From positions 1,302,001 through 1,366,000 of the forward strand of contig JARGSG010000001.1 in assembly GCA_030374805.1 (NCBI GenBank): 64,000 bases of DNA, in the 5' to 3' direction. Shown piece by piece: positions 39,401 through 49,711 of the stretch (the first letter of the stretch is position 1; each line of letters begins with the position of its first letter). This DNA comes from Gracilaria gracilis (taxonomy: Eukaryota; Rhodophyta; Florideophyceae; Gracilariales; Gracilariaceae). Both the position numbers and the translations under genes were made by a program. The notes below the pieces were generated by a model. It saw only the letters and a list, made by a program, of their open reading frames with translations. It was not told the DNA's origin and did not search any database.

Positions 39401-42400
39401 TCACATCGTTCTCATCATCTTTGCTATAGTTACATAGCCTTGAACAAGAACTGATGATGGTGTACTAGGTGCATAGACTGCCGTTACATATTTCTCCGAC
39501 ACTTCTCGCGGAACAGATTTGAGAGGTTCTTTCACCATAAACTCAGCAAAATCACGATGCAGGTGTGACCCGCACACCCTCTGCAGAGTGACTATTTCAG
39601 TAACAACAGCTACAGATTGACCGCTATCGTAGTCCCCATACCTGAAGATTGTCCCCCGTATTCCAGCCAAAACTGATGCCGTGGATATCTTCTGAACGGC
39701 AAACTCAATGAATCCAGTGGGTGTAGCTGACCCATTGCCTCGCATCGCTGACCCAGTCCATTTTTCAACCATTTGACCAAGCATGTGCAACGACATTTTC
39801 ATCACCGATGCCGCTACTCGCACATCTAAGCGCTCCCCAATCGCACTAGCTAGAAGGGAATCCATTACTGTTTTGATAACAGACTGGTTCGTCTCGTGAA
39901 GGAGAATGTGAATCAGGCTTGTTCCTACTATGGCATGTAGGAAGTACGTGTACGCCCTGTGCATCTCCACTGCTTCTCGCCCGTCTTCCGATATGGCCAT
40001 GAGGGTATTCGCGTCTATGGAGAACGAATGCCTATGAACCTTTTGTACAATTGGAACGTAGATTCTCATCGCCACGGATTCGAAAGACTTACCGAACTTT
40101 GTTAAGGCTTGCGAAGCCAGGATGATGGCATCTCGTAGTTCTAGCGGAGATTCGCATCCATTCAAAAGCTCTGGAAGAACCTGTTCCAGGTATGGAAGCA
40201 CATTAGTCCCAATCGTGTCAATCATTCGGTGCAAGAAGAAAAGGAGCTTCATCCTCAAGTCTAGCAACGAAGGATCTCTGGTTGGTCCCAAACAAGCAGT
40301 TGAAGCTTTGATAATAGCTTCGAGGCATGTTGTCCACACGCTTTGCATTTCAGGGGTTAGTGGTGATACCCTTTGAACCTTAACATCCTTTGTCGGAACT
40401 TCTTCGCCTGGTGTCGGACGTTTTACCAATTCTGCACCTTTAGGTTCAGGATCCTCCACAATTAGCAACAAAGGTTTTGAATCTCCGCCAAACCCCTTTG
40501 AAAGAGAACCAGATGCTGATATGTAAGGGGCGCATGCAGGCCCTGGATTCTCTTGTACAGCTTTCATCAACGGGTTTAATATAGCAGCAAGATATTGCAG
40601 GGTATCTTGGCGTTTGTGGTCGGTTCCCAAGAGATAACCCACAGTTTCAAATATGAGCATCTGATTCTTGAACTCCTGTGATTGGGTGTCCAACTTCAAG
40701 GGGAAGAGATGTGCATGGGCGGCGTTAAGAACAGCATCAAGATGAGTTGTTGTCACAACCGTCCGCAACGGTCTTGCAAGTTTAAGTAGAGAATGAGCAG
40801 CTTGAGAACGAATAGACTCCGAAGATCTGTGACTAAGACCTCTTCCATCGAAAAAAACTGGAAGTACGGAGGACAAAAGCTGTGTATCCGTTCGAGTGAG
40901 AAAGAGTCGGTAAGACCTTGCAACGAGGTCAAAGTAAGTGATTGCAATTAGCTCCAGTTGATTGTGACGGGCCCTCTGTTGCTTTTCCATAGCAGAAACC
41001 GGGATATCTGATGAAAACAACATACACGCGGGGGGGTTAGAAATAACATTGCGACGAAGTTCAACAACTAAAGGTACATCAGGAGCAGTCGATGTTAACA
41101 CTATTAGAGTTCTTAGCGAGAGTTCGATCAAAGAAGTATCAGCGTTTTCAACCGCTCGTAAGAATAGTTTCTTCACGAATTCCGCGCACAGCTCCGGGGC
41201 AGCTCGTACTATGCTCCGAAACACGCTCTTAATGAGCACCTCTCGTTGTTCCGCGAACGAGTTGTTTTCATTGGATCCATCGTCATGGGGGTCAAAGTTG
41301 GATGGCATCAAAGCACGTTTCTCCACAACCTCAAGAATAGCAGAAATTGCACTCACTCCACCTGCGTTGAGGCTGGCAACAGAGGACTTAGCAATCCGAA
41401 TGAACACATTGACGTACGCAGTGACACATTGCAGAGTTTGAGACGAACTTCCCTCTTCAACATTTTCGTCAGTTAATCTTAGAGCCTGATCTATTGCTTC
41501 TTGCGCAACCCTGGTGGAAAACTCATGAACCGAACTGTCAAAAAGATTAGCGTTCTTCTCCTTCAAGGCTTCCTTCAAAATATCAAGAACCGTCATACAC
41601 AAAGTGTTCACCAGTGAAGCAACTTCCACTTGACTGCTTTGAATGGTAAGATCAGGGTCAGAGTCTTGCTCTGGATTTGTACGAATGACTTCGGTTGGAA
41701 TGGCCTCCAACAGCGCTTCGATTTGAAGGGCTCGCAAAAGGTTAATCTTCAACTCGGGGCTCATGCGTTTGAGAATGATACTTCGGAGTGCACATGCAGC
41801 TGGTCCACGCGCAACGCACTCCTGTTTTGCACGTATTGCTGCATACATGGGAGATATAATCGCATCTTGTAGGACAAGGCCAATATCAATCCATTCGACG
41901 TAGCGGGCGACGATATCGAATGCAGCTGATATGTACATCGGCTGGGTGATAAGTTCCCCGCATTTCTGCATAATGGAAGGTACACAATCGTCCCTCATAG
42001 CATCCTTCACTCGAACCGACGTGGCACGATGATGCTCGCTCAGCTGAGAAGCCCGAATACTTGTGACGTCTTCATCAAGGGCTCGCAGTAGACGGAAAAA
42101 CATCCCAATGGACGCCTTTGACGGACCCTGTTCGCGGCTGACGAGTGGCATAATTGTTCCTCGAAAAGCATCGGTCCAATCATGGGGGTAATCAACAGCA
42201 ATCAACGCGGCAATAACTTGCGACACCTTGTTCAGCAGAAATCGTGGATGGTCGACAATGGAGTTGTCAGCAGCACTGGCCGGCTTCTCAGAATGTACGA
42301 GCTGCCCCATGTAGGCCAGAAACTGAGCTCTAAACGACGCTCGCTGTTCCGGAGAGAACTGAGCCGGGTACTGCGTAGGATTTCTCAGCACATCATGAAG

Positions 42401-42580
42401 AACTTGGCAGCACCAAAACGCGACCTCCGGTCGCAATGCAACGGACAGATTCTGGAGAATGAACGCCCATCCATCCGGTGACTGTCGCACTCTCTGACAG
42501 TATTGCAGCGCTTGCTGAGTCAGACTCTTGTCTACATTTGGATTTAAGCATACGAGAACTGCTGTGCTTAAGTCTTCCAT
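39401..42580 (-). CDS. XPOT: Exportin-T (tRNA export karyopherin)
   Basis: The protein is 1059 aa from ATG 42580, close to family length (about 960-1100). The N-terminus, MEDLSTAVLVCLNPNVDKSL, and then CQVLHDVLRNP, KVSQVIAALIAVDYPHDWTD, FFRLLRALDEDVTS and ARYVEWIDIGLV correspond to the Xpo1-type and HEAT-repeat N-terminal region of exportin-T/LOS1/PAUSED. The rest is helical repeats. It exports mature tRNAs from the nucleus with RanGTP. Single exon. The ATG was chosen because upstream in-frame codons contain none. Confidence 0.9.
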   Translation of the reverse strand: MEDLSTAVLVCLNPNVDKSLTQQALQYCQRVRQSPDGWAFILQNLSVALRPEVAFWCCQVLHDVLRNPTQYPAQFSPEQRASFRAQFLAYMGQLVHSEKPASAADNSIVDHPRFLLNKVSQVIAALIAVDYPHDWTDAFRGTIMPLVSREQGPSKASIGMFFRLLRALDEDVTSIRASQLSEHHRATSVRVKDAMRDDCVPSIMQKCGELITQPMYISAAFDIVARYVEWIDIGLVLQDAIISPMYAAIRAKQECVARGPAACALRSIILKRMSPELKINLLRALQIEALLEAIPTEVIRTNPEQDSDPDLTIQSSQVEVASLVNTLCMTVLDILKEALKEKNANLFDSSVHEFSTRVAQEAIDQALRLTDENVEEGSSSQTLQCVTAYVNVFIRIAKSSVASLNAGGVSAISAILEVVEKRALMPSNFDPHDDGSNENNSFAEQREVLIKSVFRSIVRAAPELCAEFVKKLFLRAVENADTSLIELSLRTLIVLTSTAPDVPLVVELRRNVISNPPACMLFSSDIPVSAMEKQQRARHNQLELIAITYFDLVARSYRLFLTRTDTQLLSSVLPVFFDGRGLSHRSSESIRSQAAHSLLKLARPLRTVVTTTHLDAVLNAAHAHLFPLKLDTQSQEFKNQMLIFETVGYLLGTDHKRQDTLQYLAAILNPLMKAVQENPGPACAPYISASGSLSKGFGGDSKPLLLIVEDPEPKGAELVKRPTPGEEVPTKDVKVQRVSPLTPEMQSVWTTCLEAIIKASTACLGPTRDPSLLDLRMKLLFFLHRMIDTIGTNVLPYLEQVLPELLNGCESPLELRDAIILASQALTKFGKSFESVAMRIYVPIVQKVHRHSFSIDANTLMAISEDGREAVEMHRAYTYFLHAIVGTSLIHILLHETNQSVIKTVMDSLLASAIGERLDVRVAASVMKMSLHMLGQMVEKWTGSAMRGNGSATPTGFIEFAVQKISTASVLAGIRGTIFRYGDYDSGQSVAVVTEIVTLQRVCGSHLHRDFAEFMVKEPLKSVPREVSEKYVTAVYAPSTPSSVLVQGYVTIAKMMRTM

Positions 42581-43439
42581 ACGTCTCAGTGCCCCTTTGC
42601 GAGGTAATTGGAGTAATCGATGTGAAGGTGCTCGCACTCGAATCCACGCGACCGCTATGTCTCGCAAGAGCGAACGAAATGAGCTTCGACGACGTCAAGG
42701 CCGTCGAAAGTCATTCAGTTGATCAGGATTGTAGCGCAAATGGGAAACTATGATGATGTCTAAGAAGCAGGGTCGGAACGAAAGTCTGTCAAGTCACGAC
42801 ACAAAACACCTGCAATGCCACACAACTTAGATGGAGAAAAATAATGGAGGATCTAGACTTGATGGAACGAAATCGGGGTGCTTTTCAATTGCTCACTGTT
42901 CTGTTCGGGGATGGGTGAAGGGAAAGCGCAAGGCTGCGGCGATAAATTGTTGAAGGAACACGTGATATCCGCTCTCTTCTCTTTCGGGGAGAGGACGGCG
43001 AAACGAATAGTGAGCCCTTTGAGACGCAAAAGCGGCCGGTGCTCTGTAATTCCATAAAAACAGATCAATTGTGCCTATCTGTCTATTGATTTTTAAATTA
43101 CAGAGTATGAATAGATAGCCCCATTACGACATAGAATGTATCGGTTCTTATTTCGCTACCTGGATAGCCAGCTGGATAGGTGCAAGCACGGCGGTACCAA
43201 CTCTCCTCAATGCGGGCACGAAGTTCTCATCGCGGTCTGCGCGAGAATCATCCGCGGAGGGCAACTGCAGTTTGAGCTTTGTTTTCTTTCTTGTTTGGAT
43301 CGACTTCTGAGGCAGATTGAGGGACTGGTTTACTCTCTACAGGTACTCTGTGCCCTATTGGAGGTCAGGGGGAAAACGTCGCCCATGCAACAGAGCTCTT
43401 CCGCAAGGCAAACAATTCCGCCATATATCGCCATTCAAA
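42581..43439. promoter_or_regulatory. Divergent promoter, exportin-T and TFIIH p52
   Basis: About 860 bp between two divergent housekeeping genes. I see no strong TATA box and no coding frame I can support. In-frame codons upstream of the p52 ATG lack an ATG. Confidence 0.45.
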
Positions 43440-44828
43440 ATGCCCAGTTATCCTCTTTCTCAGGGGTTGTCTTTGACAGCAACCCTCTTCATGGACATTG
43501 CTGAATGGTCAAAGCAGAATCCAAAATTGTTAGACGCTCTCTACACGTCCCCATACGCTGTTCAATGTGTTTTCCGATCACTGCCACCCCTCGCCCGGCT
43601 CTATGTCACTCGCCTCATGTACTTGCCAAAGCACGAATCTCCACCAACACTTGAAGCATTTCGCAGGAGCCTCCGCCGTCGTCAGAGAGCTTTGGATAGA
43701 CATGAAGCTGCTCTAAAGGCTTTGAGAACTCTTAATGTGTTTGTCAACGTCTCAGACGGTCGCGCAGACCAGCGCACCAATTCGCACCTCTCCCTTCATC
43801 CTTCCTTTGCCAGGGAGCTCCGAAGATCAGTTACAAACGAAATTCAGCCTGTTTTCGGCGGTGGCAGAGGGGAATCCGATCCACAGGAGCTTGACAATTT
43901 TGCCGCAGATCGTCTTGAATCTATTCTTAACTTTCTTGTAGAATCAGCAAATGATAGCTCTGTTCCCTCTAGTATAATAGACGCCCTTGTACATGTTGGA
44001 GTGCTTGAGCAACGTCGAGAAGGCCTAAACATTACTAGTTCTGGTTTTCGATTCTTGCTCAAAGACACCTCGGCTCAGCTGTGGATCCTTCTGCGAAGCG
44101 TTCTATCGTCTATGTTCCCTGCTAATGTCGAAGCACTGTCACTAGTGTTTGAAATGGCTTTTGCTTGCGCTGGACGTTCATACGACATAGAGAGGCTAAC
44201 AGTAACCCAGCAAACGCTTTTACGAGAGCTGCACAACTTGGGTGTTGTGATCATGGACCGATTATCGTTTCGAGTCACGCTTGTTGGAATTCGCCTTCTT
44301 GCGAACGCGAGTCGATCTTCTGCTGGACCAAATGACACTATGACTCTAACGAAAACTGCGGGAGAGATTCAAATTTTTGTTGAGACAAACTTCCGTGTCT
44401 ACGCCTATACAACATCTGCTTTTCAGATTAACTTACTTGCCTTGTTCACCCATATGCGATACAGACTTCCAAGCATGGTTGTCGGGCACTTGACTCGCGA
44501 TGCAGTACGGAAAGCACTAATGAATGGTATCACTGCTGATCAGATTATAGGATATCTCAATTCACATGCTCACCCCAGGATGAAAAAGGGAACCATTCCA
44601 GCGAATGTCAGTGACGAAATACGGCTTTGGGAAGCAGAACAAGAGAGAGTACAAAGCAAACCTGGTGTTCTCCTCAGCGACTTTCATCATGGATTCGAGA
44701 GCACCCTGACCTATTCTAGAGACCTGGGTGCAGTTCTTTGGAGCTCTCCGGAACGAGGAATGTTTGTCGTTGCAAAGGAGCAGTTTGATCAAGTTAAAGG
44801 CTTCATCAAGAGCAACGGCATTCAATAG
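43440..44828 (+). CDS. GTF2H4: TFIIH core subunit p52/TFB2
   Basis: The protein is 462 aa, equal to the human p52 length. Motifs include LYTSPYAVQCVFRSLPPLARLYVTRLMYL near the N-terminus, SSGFRFLLKDTSAQLW, VYAYTTSAFQINLLALFTHM and the C-terminal NVSDEIRLWEAEQERV. It regulates the XPB ATPase in TFIIH during transcription initiation and nucleotide excision repair. Start ATG 43440 gives the family N-terminus. It converges with the GLDH gene, leaving 67 bp between stops. Confidence 0.95.
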   Translation: MPSYPLSQGLSLTATLFMDIAEWSKQNPKLLDALYTSPYAVQCVFRSLPPLARLYVTRLMYLPKHESPPTLEAFRRSLRRRQRALDRHEAALKALRTLNVFVNVSDGRADQRTNSHLSLHPSFARELRRSVTNEIQPVFGGGRGESDPQELDNFAADRLESILNFLVESANDSSVPSSIIDALVHVGVLEQRREGLNITSSGFRFLLKDTSAQLWILLRSVLSSMFPANVEALSLVFEMAFACAGRSYDIERLTVTQQTLLRELHNLGVVIMDRLSFRVTLVGIRLLANASRSSAGPNDTMTLTKTAGEIQIFVETNFRVYAYTTSAFQINLLALFTHMRYRLPSMVVGHLTRDAVRKALMNGITADQIIGYLNSHAHPRMKKGTIPANVSDEIRLWEAEQERVQSKPGVLLSDFHHGFESTLTYSRDLGAVLWSSPERGMFVVAKEQFDQVKGFIKSNGIQ

Positions 44829-44895
44829 AAACCCGGCGCTGGCACAGTGCATTCTTCTGTTCTTTATTAATCGTAGTCTCGTACTGACGATGGAG

Positions 44896-46713
44896 CTAGT
44901 CTTGTGCTGGAGATCCTGATAGAACTGTATTCCTTTCGACAGTGTGTTCTTTGCCGAGAATGGTGTCCATGAGCTCATTTCTTAGTATGCGGTTAGGGTC
45001 CAGAATATCGCAAATGGCGAGGAATGCTTGCACAGGGAACTTCTGATGCGTTCGCATTCGCAGCAATGCTTTCTCTTCAATGGTTTCAGGCATTTCAACT
45101 TTGGCCCAATGTTCCACTGCTCCGACTTTCGGCCATAGATTCTTTTCACATGTAGCTTTGTACTTCTTGAACGATTCTGTTATTCTTTTCCGTGATTCCA
45201 CATCATCGTCAGCGTCTGGTAGATACATGATTATCCCTACCCACGAATACATATTACCAAGCTCTACTTCAGGCTTTTCAGCAGCGGGTGACATCGGGGA
45301 GTGGCTTGGAGCTGTCCAACGTTGTTCGATAGGAGCCGGGGCAGGAATATGCTCTTGTTCAATGAGGTCTAGAAGGTTGCAGATATAGTTGATATCAATG
45401 GGATCATGTGCGTCTTTCGGTACTGCAAATGCAACTTCTGACACCCACTGTTGTCCACCACAGTCAAACTGAAGGATCTCATCAGACCAACCAATCCGAC
45501 TACCTTGAGCTTTTCGCCAGTATGAAGCTTCGGCTTCGTTTACCTTTCGAATCCAGTCCACATTGAGAGGGTCAAGGACCAGCAATTCATTTCGAATTGT
45601 TGTGAAAGAAAGTTCGTCAACTTGCTCATCCGTAAGTGAACAACGGGGGTGTGATTTGAGCAACTGCCTCGCTTCAAGAGTCCGCTCAGATTCGCTGTAT
45701 TGGGACTCTTGTCGCTTCGTATCACCGGATAACGGATTGCAAGTTACAACTATAACCGTATCGGTGTATGGAATCCACATATAACGCAAGTGTCTGTTGT
45801 TCTCCAGAAGCTCATGATGACGCTCCTTGACCTCTTCAGGTGATAGAACATAAGTATGTTCCACCAACTGGTGCATGGGTACGCATTGCAGCGTAACTTC
45901 AGATACGATACCAAACATGCCCATTGCCGTCCGAGCAACTTGAAACAAACTGGGATCCTCATCATCTGCAGACAGACTCAAAACACCGGCTCCTGGTGTG
46001 ACAATCCTAAGGCCAACCACTTGTTCATCTACTGGGGGAATACGAGCACCGGTCCCATGGGCTCCAACTTGAATTAAGCCTCCTATTTGTTGTTCAGCAA
46101 TGGAAGCATAATTTTGGAGCGTGAGTCCATAACTCCGCAGTTCCTCTACTAGTTTGTTTACCGAGAGCCCCGCTTGGACCGTTACACGCATTGTCGCGGT
46201 ATCCACCTTCAAAATTTTGTCCATGTTCACTAGGTTAACCATTCCACCCGATTCGAAACCAAGACCATTAGGAGAAAGAGCTGAGCCAATAGGTCTCAGT
46301 TTTTGTCTTGTTTCGTGAGCTTGTTTGACTATCTTAGTTAATTCCGACTCTGTCTCTGGTGTGAAGTACCGCTTTGTCGTAACAGTATGGGTTCCAGACC
46401 AATTGACAAGGTCTTGAGGTTCAGGGTAGGTGCCATCTTCTTCTAAGCCTTTGACATGATCAGATGGCATCTTCATTTCTTGATTCTCGGAAAAAGAAAC
46501 ATTGGAACTACAGAGAGCAAGAAGACCTGCCAATCCCCGCATGTAGTCCAAAGAATGAGTTGCACCCCGTGTGGCTGGATATATCCCTCTAACGGAATGA
46601 TGTGGCATGGAAATATCCAGTGAGTTCCTGACCCGAGGCGAATACAAATGGCGTGCCCATCGCAATAGTAGCTGCGGGGAAAAATGCCCTGGACGATAGA
46701 AGAAGGACGCCAT
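44896..46713 (-). CDS. GLDH: L-galactono-1,4-lactone dehydrogenase
   Basis: The protein is 605 aa from ATG 46713, close to plant GLDH (about 610). The first roughly 90 residues are basic with a hydrophobic segment, fitting a mitochondrial targeting region. A PCMH-type FAD-binding domain follows (about 105-275), with IGSALSPNGLGF and QVGAHGTGARIPP. The ALO-type C-terminal domain (about 285-590) has WIPYTDTVIVVTCNP. The Leu in GSALSPNG sits where oxidases have the FAD-linked His, so FAD should be non-covalent as in plants. It performs the last step of ascorbate synthesis and donates electrons to cytochrome c. Confidence 0.94.
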   Translation of the reverse strand: MASFFYRPGHFSPQLLLRWARHLYSPRVRNSLDISMPHHSVRGIYPATRGATHSLDYMRGLAGLLALCSSNVSFSENQEMKMPSDHVKGLEEDGTYPEPQDLVNWSGTHTVTTKRYFTPETESELTKIVKQAHETRQKLRPIGSALSPNGLGFESGGMVNLVNMDKILKVDTATMRVTVQAGLSVNKLVEELRSYGLTLQNYASIAEQQIGGLIQVGAHGTGARIPPVDEQVVGLRIVTPGAGVLSLSADDEDPSLFQVARTAMGMFGIVSEVTLQCVPMHQLVEHTYVLSPEEVKERHHELLENNRHLRYMWIPYTDTVIVVTCNPLSGDTKRQESQYSESERTLEARQLLKSHPRCSLTDEQVDELSFTTIRNELLVLDPLNVDWIRKVNEAEASYWRKAQGSRIGWSDEILQFDCGGQQWVSEVAFAVPKDAHDPIDINYICNLLDLIEQEHIPAPAPIEQRWTAPSHSPMSPAAEKPEVELGNMYSWVGIIMYLPDADDDVESRKRITESFKKYKATCEKNLWPKVGAVEHWAKVEMPETIEEKALLRMRTHQKFPVQAFLAICDILDPNRILRNELMDTILGKEHTVERNTVLSGSPAQD

Positions 46714-47300
46714 GTCAAAAACGGATCTGCGTTCCGCAAGCACAAATGGAGTTCAAATATTCTGTGCTACGCCGGGTTATCTATGTAGGTACCGATTACC
46801 CCTTACCATACTCTCACGCTTCAGCGTCTCTGCAGTTGGAAACGAAATGAGTTCAAACTGTCGATCTACGAAGGTACAGGTACCGTTGGTACTTTGATCG
46901 ATGTAGGCAAAAACCTCGTGTTGACGGTCAACAACAGTTGACCTGGAGGTCAGGAACGTTATCCTTATATCCGCGCCAAGATCTGATCTTTAAAATATTA
47001 TTTTGATTAAGACCACCATCTTCCGACACCGGAACAAAACGTGATCCGCGTTCTTTTTCACTCTCGTAGAGCTACCGTTGGTACACCGTCGCATTGCGTT
47101 GGTTTCTTATCAACTAAACTTACGAAGCCACAGGGTGAAGAGACCAGATGTGTCGCGTGAGAACTAATGTAGAGCGATTTCTGCTTTTCGGGCTTCGCGC
47201 TCGGCGTTCATTAATTGACCTCAGACATCGTTGTTTTTGCTGGTATCCCAGAATTAATTTCTTCTTCAGGTTATACGAAGGTATGAGCATTATAAAAATA
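46714..47300. promoter_or_regulatory. GLDH upstream region
   Basis: About 590 bp upstream of GLDH on the minus strand. It has a dyad GTTGACGGTCAAC at 46920-46932 followed by another TTGACC, resembling clustered W-box cores (TTGAC), and two copies of TACCGTTGGTAC (near 46875 and 47074). The right end also contains the 3' end of the glycosyltransferase gene. No coding frame. Confidence 0.35.
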
Positions 47301-48665
47301 TTATGAGACTCCGTTGAAGTCCCTCTCAAAACGTTGAGCAAACAATCTCTCGATATCTTCATCTCTTTCACTGAGAACTTTGCCTACATGACGAGGGACA
47401 CCCAACTGTCGATATTTCATAGCAAGACATCCATTATAGAACCTAGAAAAGGGGTCACACACCTTTGGATGCCACCTATGTCTCAAGGCCGGCTCAACAG
47501 CTCGAAACACCTCGTATGCTGGATGATGTACGAAGGCGTCCTTGAGGAACACATCTTCTTCACCCCAACCACTGAAGCGTGATTCAGCATCCCGGTATGC
47601 CCCCACGGCATCAAAGTCACTCTTGTACATGCAACTCATTCCGAAGGACGTATATCTCCAAAAGCCATTTCCCTCTGCAATTCGCCCATTTCCCGGGAAG
47701 AGACTGTAGAACACGGGAAAGTACACTTGACTACCCTGAATGGAATTTAGACGACAACTTTCAAACATTGCCGGGTATATATACATATCAACATCAGATA
47801 TGAAAAGTAAACTGCTAGTTGAGACTATCTTCGTAGCTTCCCGGATGCATACCGATCTAGAGAACTTTGAGCCAATATGAGAAACAATTCTGACATGGTT
47901 TGAATTGTTCAACTCCTGTACCAATCGTCTAGCTATAGAAGTGTCTGTTTCATTTTTACCGCAGAGAGCAAGAATAAGCTCTGCAGGCACATTCTTTGCT
48001 CGTAAGCTGTCAAACTGTTTAAGAAACCATCGTAACCGAGCGTACCTTTCACTATAAGGTACAATCATGTAAACTGTTTGATTAGTAACTCGTGCAGGAA
48101 TTTGTGTAGAAGAAAGTATGCAGCTGCCATCGAATGTGTTCTGGAAGACAAACACATCATGTCGAAGGTAGGGCGAGCTACTTGACGAAGATTGAACGTG
48201 AAGCACGTATCTCAAACCCCAACGACGTGCCAAGTGAGAGTAACCAATAGTGAAATTGTGAACAATAATAGAGTGGTCGGCCGTAAGCTGCCTGAGGGCT
48301 ATCTCCGATACAGAAAGCATACTTTGAATATCGGATGAGTATGACCTATTGACGTTTTGCAAATCAAGTGGTTTGTCATCTGAAGGTTCGAAGAGGAAGC
48401 TGTCAAAGAAGGTCGAGAAGGTGCTCAGAGGAGCAGCAGAAAAATGTTTCAGATGGTGTGGGGATACACGAGCGCAGGAATGAAGCAGAAGTAGATGGTT
48501 GGGCAGGAAGGGTGTTGTCAAAACAAGTTGAAAGGTGCAAAAGAAAATGAAGCAGAGCGTGAGACAGATGCATATGGCACGTTTGTGATGATGCAGCATT
48601 GAGCGCCATCGGCAAAGTGTTCGTCTGCGCGTGATAGTGTACATTGGTACGAATATTGCAGGCAT
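47301..48665 (-). CDS. Chondroitin N-acetylgalactosaminyltransferase-like glycosyltransferase
   Basis: The protein is 454 aa from ATG 48665, with a type II topology: short cytosolic N-terminus, one membrane helix (about 31-52, ICICLTLCFIFFCTFQLVL), then lumen. The catalytic part carries LLFISDVDMYIYP (DxD metal site), VYFPVFYSLFPGN, FGMSCMYKSDFDAVGAYRD, SGWGEEDVFLKD and LRHRWHPKVCDP, as in the CHGN/chondroitin-synthase family. It probably acts in the Golgi on a cell-wall or glycoprotein glycan. A role in sulfated-galactan synthesis is a guess. ATG 48854 upstream would translate a TATATATA tract into Ile-Tyr repeats, so I place the start downstream of it. Confidence 0.86.
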   Translation of the reverse strand: MPAIFVPMYTITRRRTLCRWRSMLHHHKRAICICLTLCFIFFCTFQLVLTTPFLPNHLLLLHSCARVSPHHLKHFSAAPLSTFSTFFDSFLFEPSDDKPLDLQNVNRSYSSDIQSMLSVSEIALRQLTADHSIIVHNFTIGYSHLARRWGLRYVLHVQSSSSSSPYLRHDVFVFQNTFDGSCILSSTQIPARVTNQTVYMIVPYSERYARLRWFLKQFDSLRAKNVPAELILALCGKNETDTSIARRLVQELNNSNHVRIVSHIGSKFSRSVCIREATKIVSTSSLLFISDVDMYIYPAMFESCRLNSIQGSQVYFPVFYSLFPGNGRIAEGNGFWRYTSFGMSCMYKSDFDAVGAYRDAESRFSGWGEEDVFLKDAFVHHPAYEVFRAVEPALRHRWHPKVCDPFSRFYNGCLAMKYRQLGVPRHVGKVLSERDEDIERLFAQRFERDFNGVS

Positions 48666-49711
48666 GTCGTGGGCTTTATAGTTAATGCTGTTGTCGATGG
48701 GGTTTGTCGAAGCGGAGCTTAGTCTACAACGAGTTCGCCTCGTGATTTGGTAAAACAGTGGGAGAAGCTGATAAGGAAGCGTCGCTCTTGAGTGTGCTGA
48801 GCGCGCTAGGTGGTATATATATATATACGGTGTGCGTGTTTTGTGGCTGTACATTATGTTTGCTGGTTTCAGAGCTGGCGGCCTCAGTCGCAGTCGGACT
48901 CGCGAGAGAGATGATGGACGGTTTTGACCAACGTATCTAACCTTTCAACAGTCCGTGCGGGGTGAGGTGCAAATGTGGTGCACGAAAAACGGGGCTTTTA
49001 TCATATGGGGGGTGCCTTTTTGGCTACGTGGTGGAAGTGGCAGAGAGAAGAATATGGTGCGCTAACGGGCGACGGCGACGGGTGCGCGCGCTCTCAGCGA
49101 GGCTGTTCTGCTGGTATCTACAACGGTAGCGATTGTGCGAAACGCCAGCGTATCGCGGTGGAGGAGGACTGCTGATAAGTTACGCTTGGCGCGCTTGGAT
49201 CTAACTTGAGCTTATATATATATATGGTGATCATGTGCATACATGCACGCATGTCGACGGCAGGCGTTTCTTTTCGGCCCAAGTGCGTTTCGTGACTGAG
49301 ATTGAGCGCCGTGCGCTGCCAACCAGTCGCTGCCAAGTGAGCGCATGCGCCGCTCTGCCAGCCGCACAGTGTGCACGCCGCCATGCGCCAAAAATGCTTT
49401 TCGCACGGACGTGTCATTTGTGCACCGCTCACGCCAGCGCCCACTGCGTCACACTGTCTCCTCTCCCGCCTCCGCGCCCGCCATCCGCCCCGTCATTTGA
49501 CTCGGTCCTTGTTGTGACGCTGCTTGCGGCGCGCGTGTGCCTTCGTGTCGTCCACCGCCTCAACTTCTTCTGACTCCTGTCCGTCTCCATCGCGCTCACC
49601 TACCGTCTTCCGTTTCACCGCTTCCGCATTTCCACTGCTTCAATTGCTCGTTCTCGCGCGACTTTCCCTGCTTCTCTAGTGCTCCGCGTCATCTGCGCCT
49701 TGCGCACTGCC
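48666..49711. promoter_or_regulatory. Divergent promoter, glycosyltransferase and NIPA genes
   Basis: About 1 kb. GTATATATATATAC near 48823-48837 may be the glycosyltransferase TATA box, about 160 bp upstream of its ATG. A TATATATATATA run lies near 49213-49224. The 250 bp before the NIPA ATG is pyrimidine-rich leader. No gene is seen. Confidence 0.45.

Noticed and set aside
48666-48854. Longer N-terminus for the glycosyltransferase
   Set aside because: It would encode Ile-Tyr repeats from a TATATATA tract that is more likely promoter; the type II membrane protein is complete from 48665.
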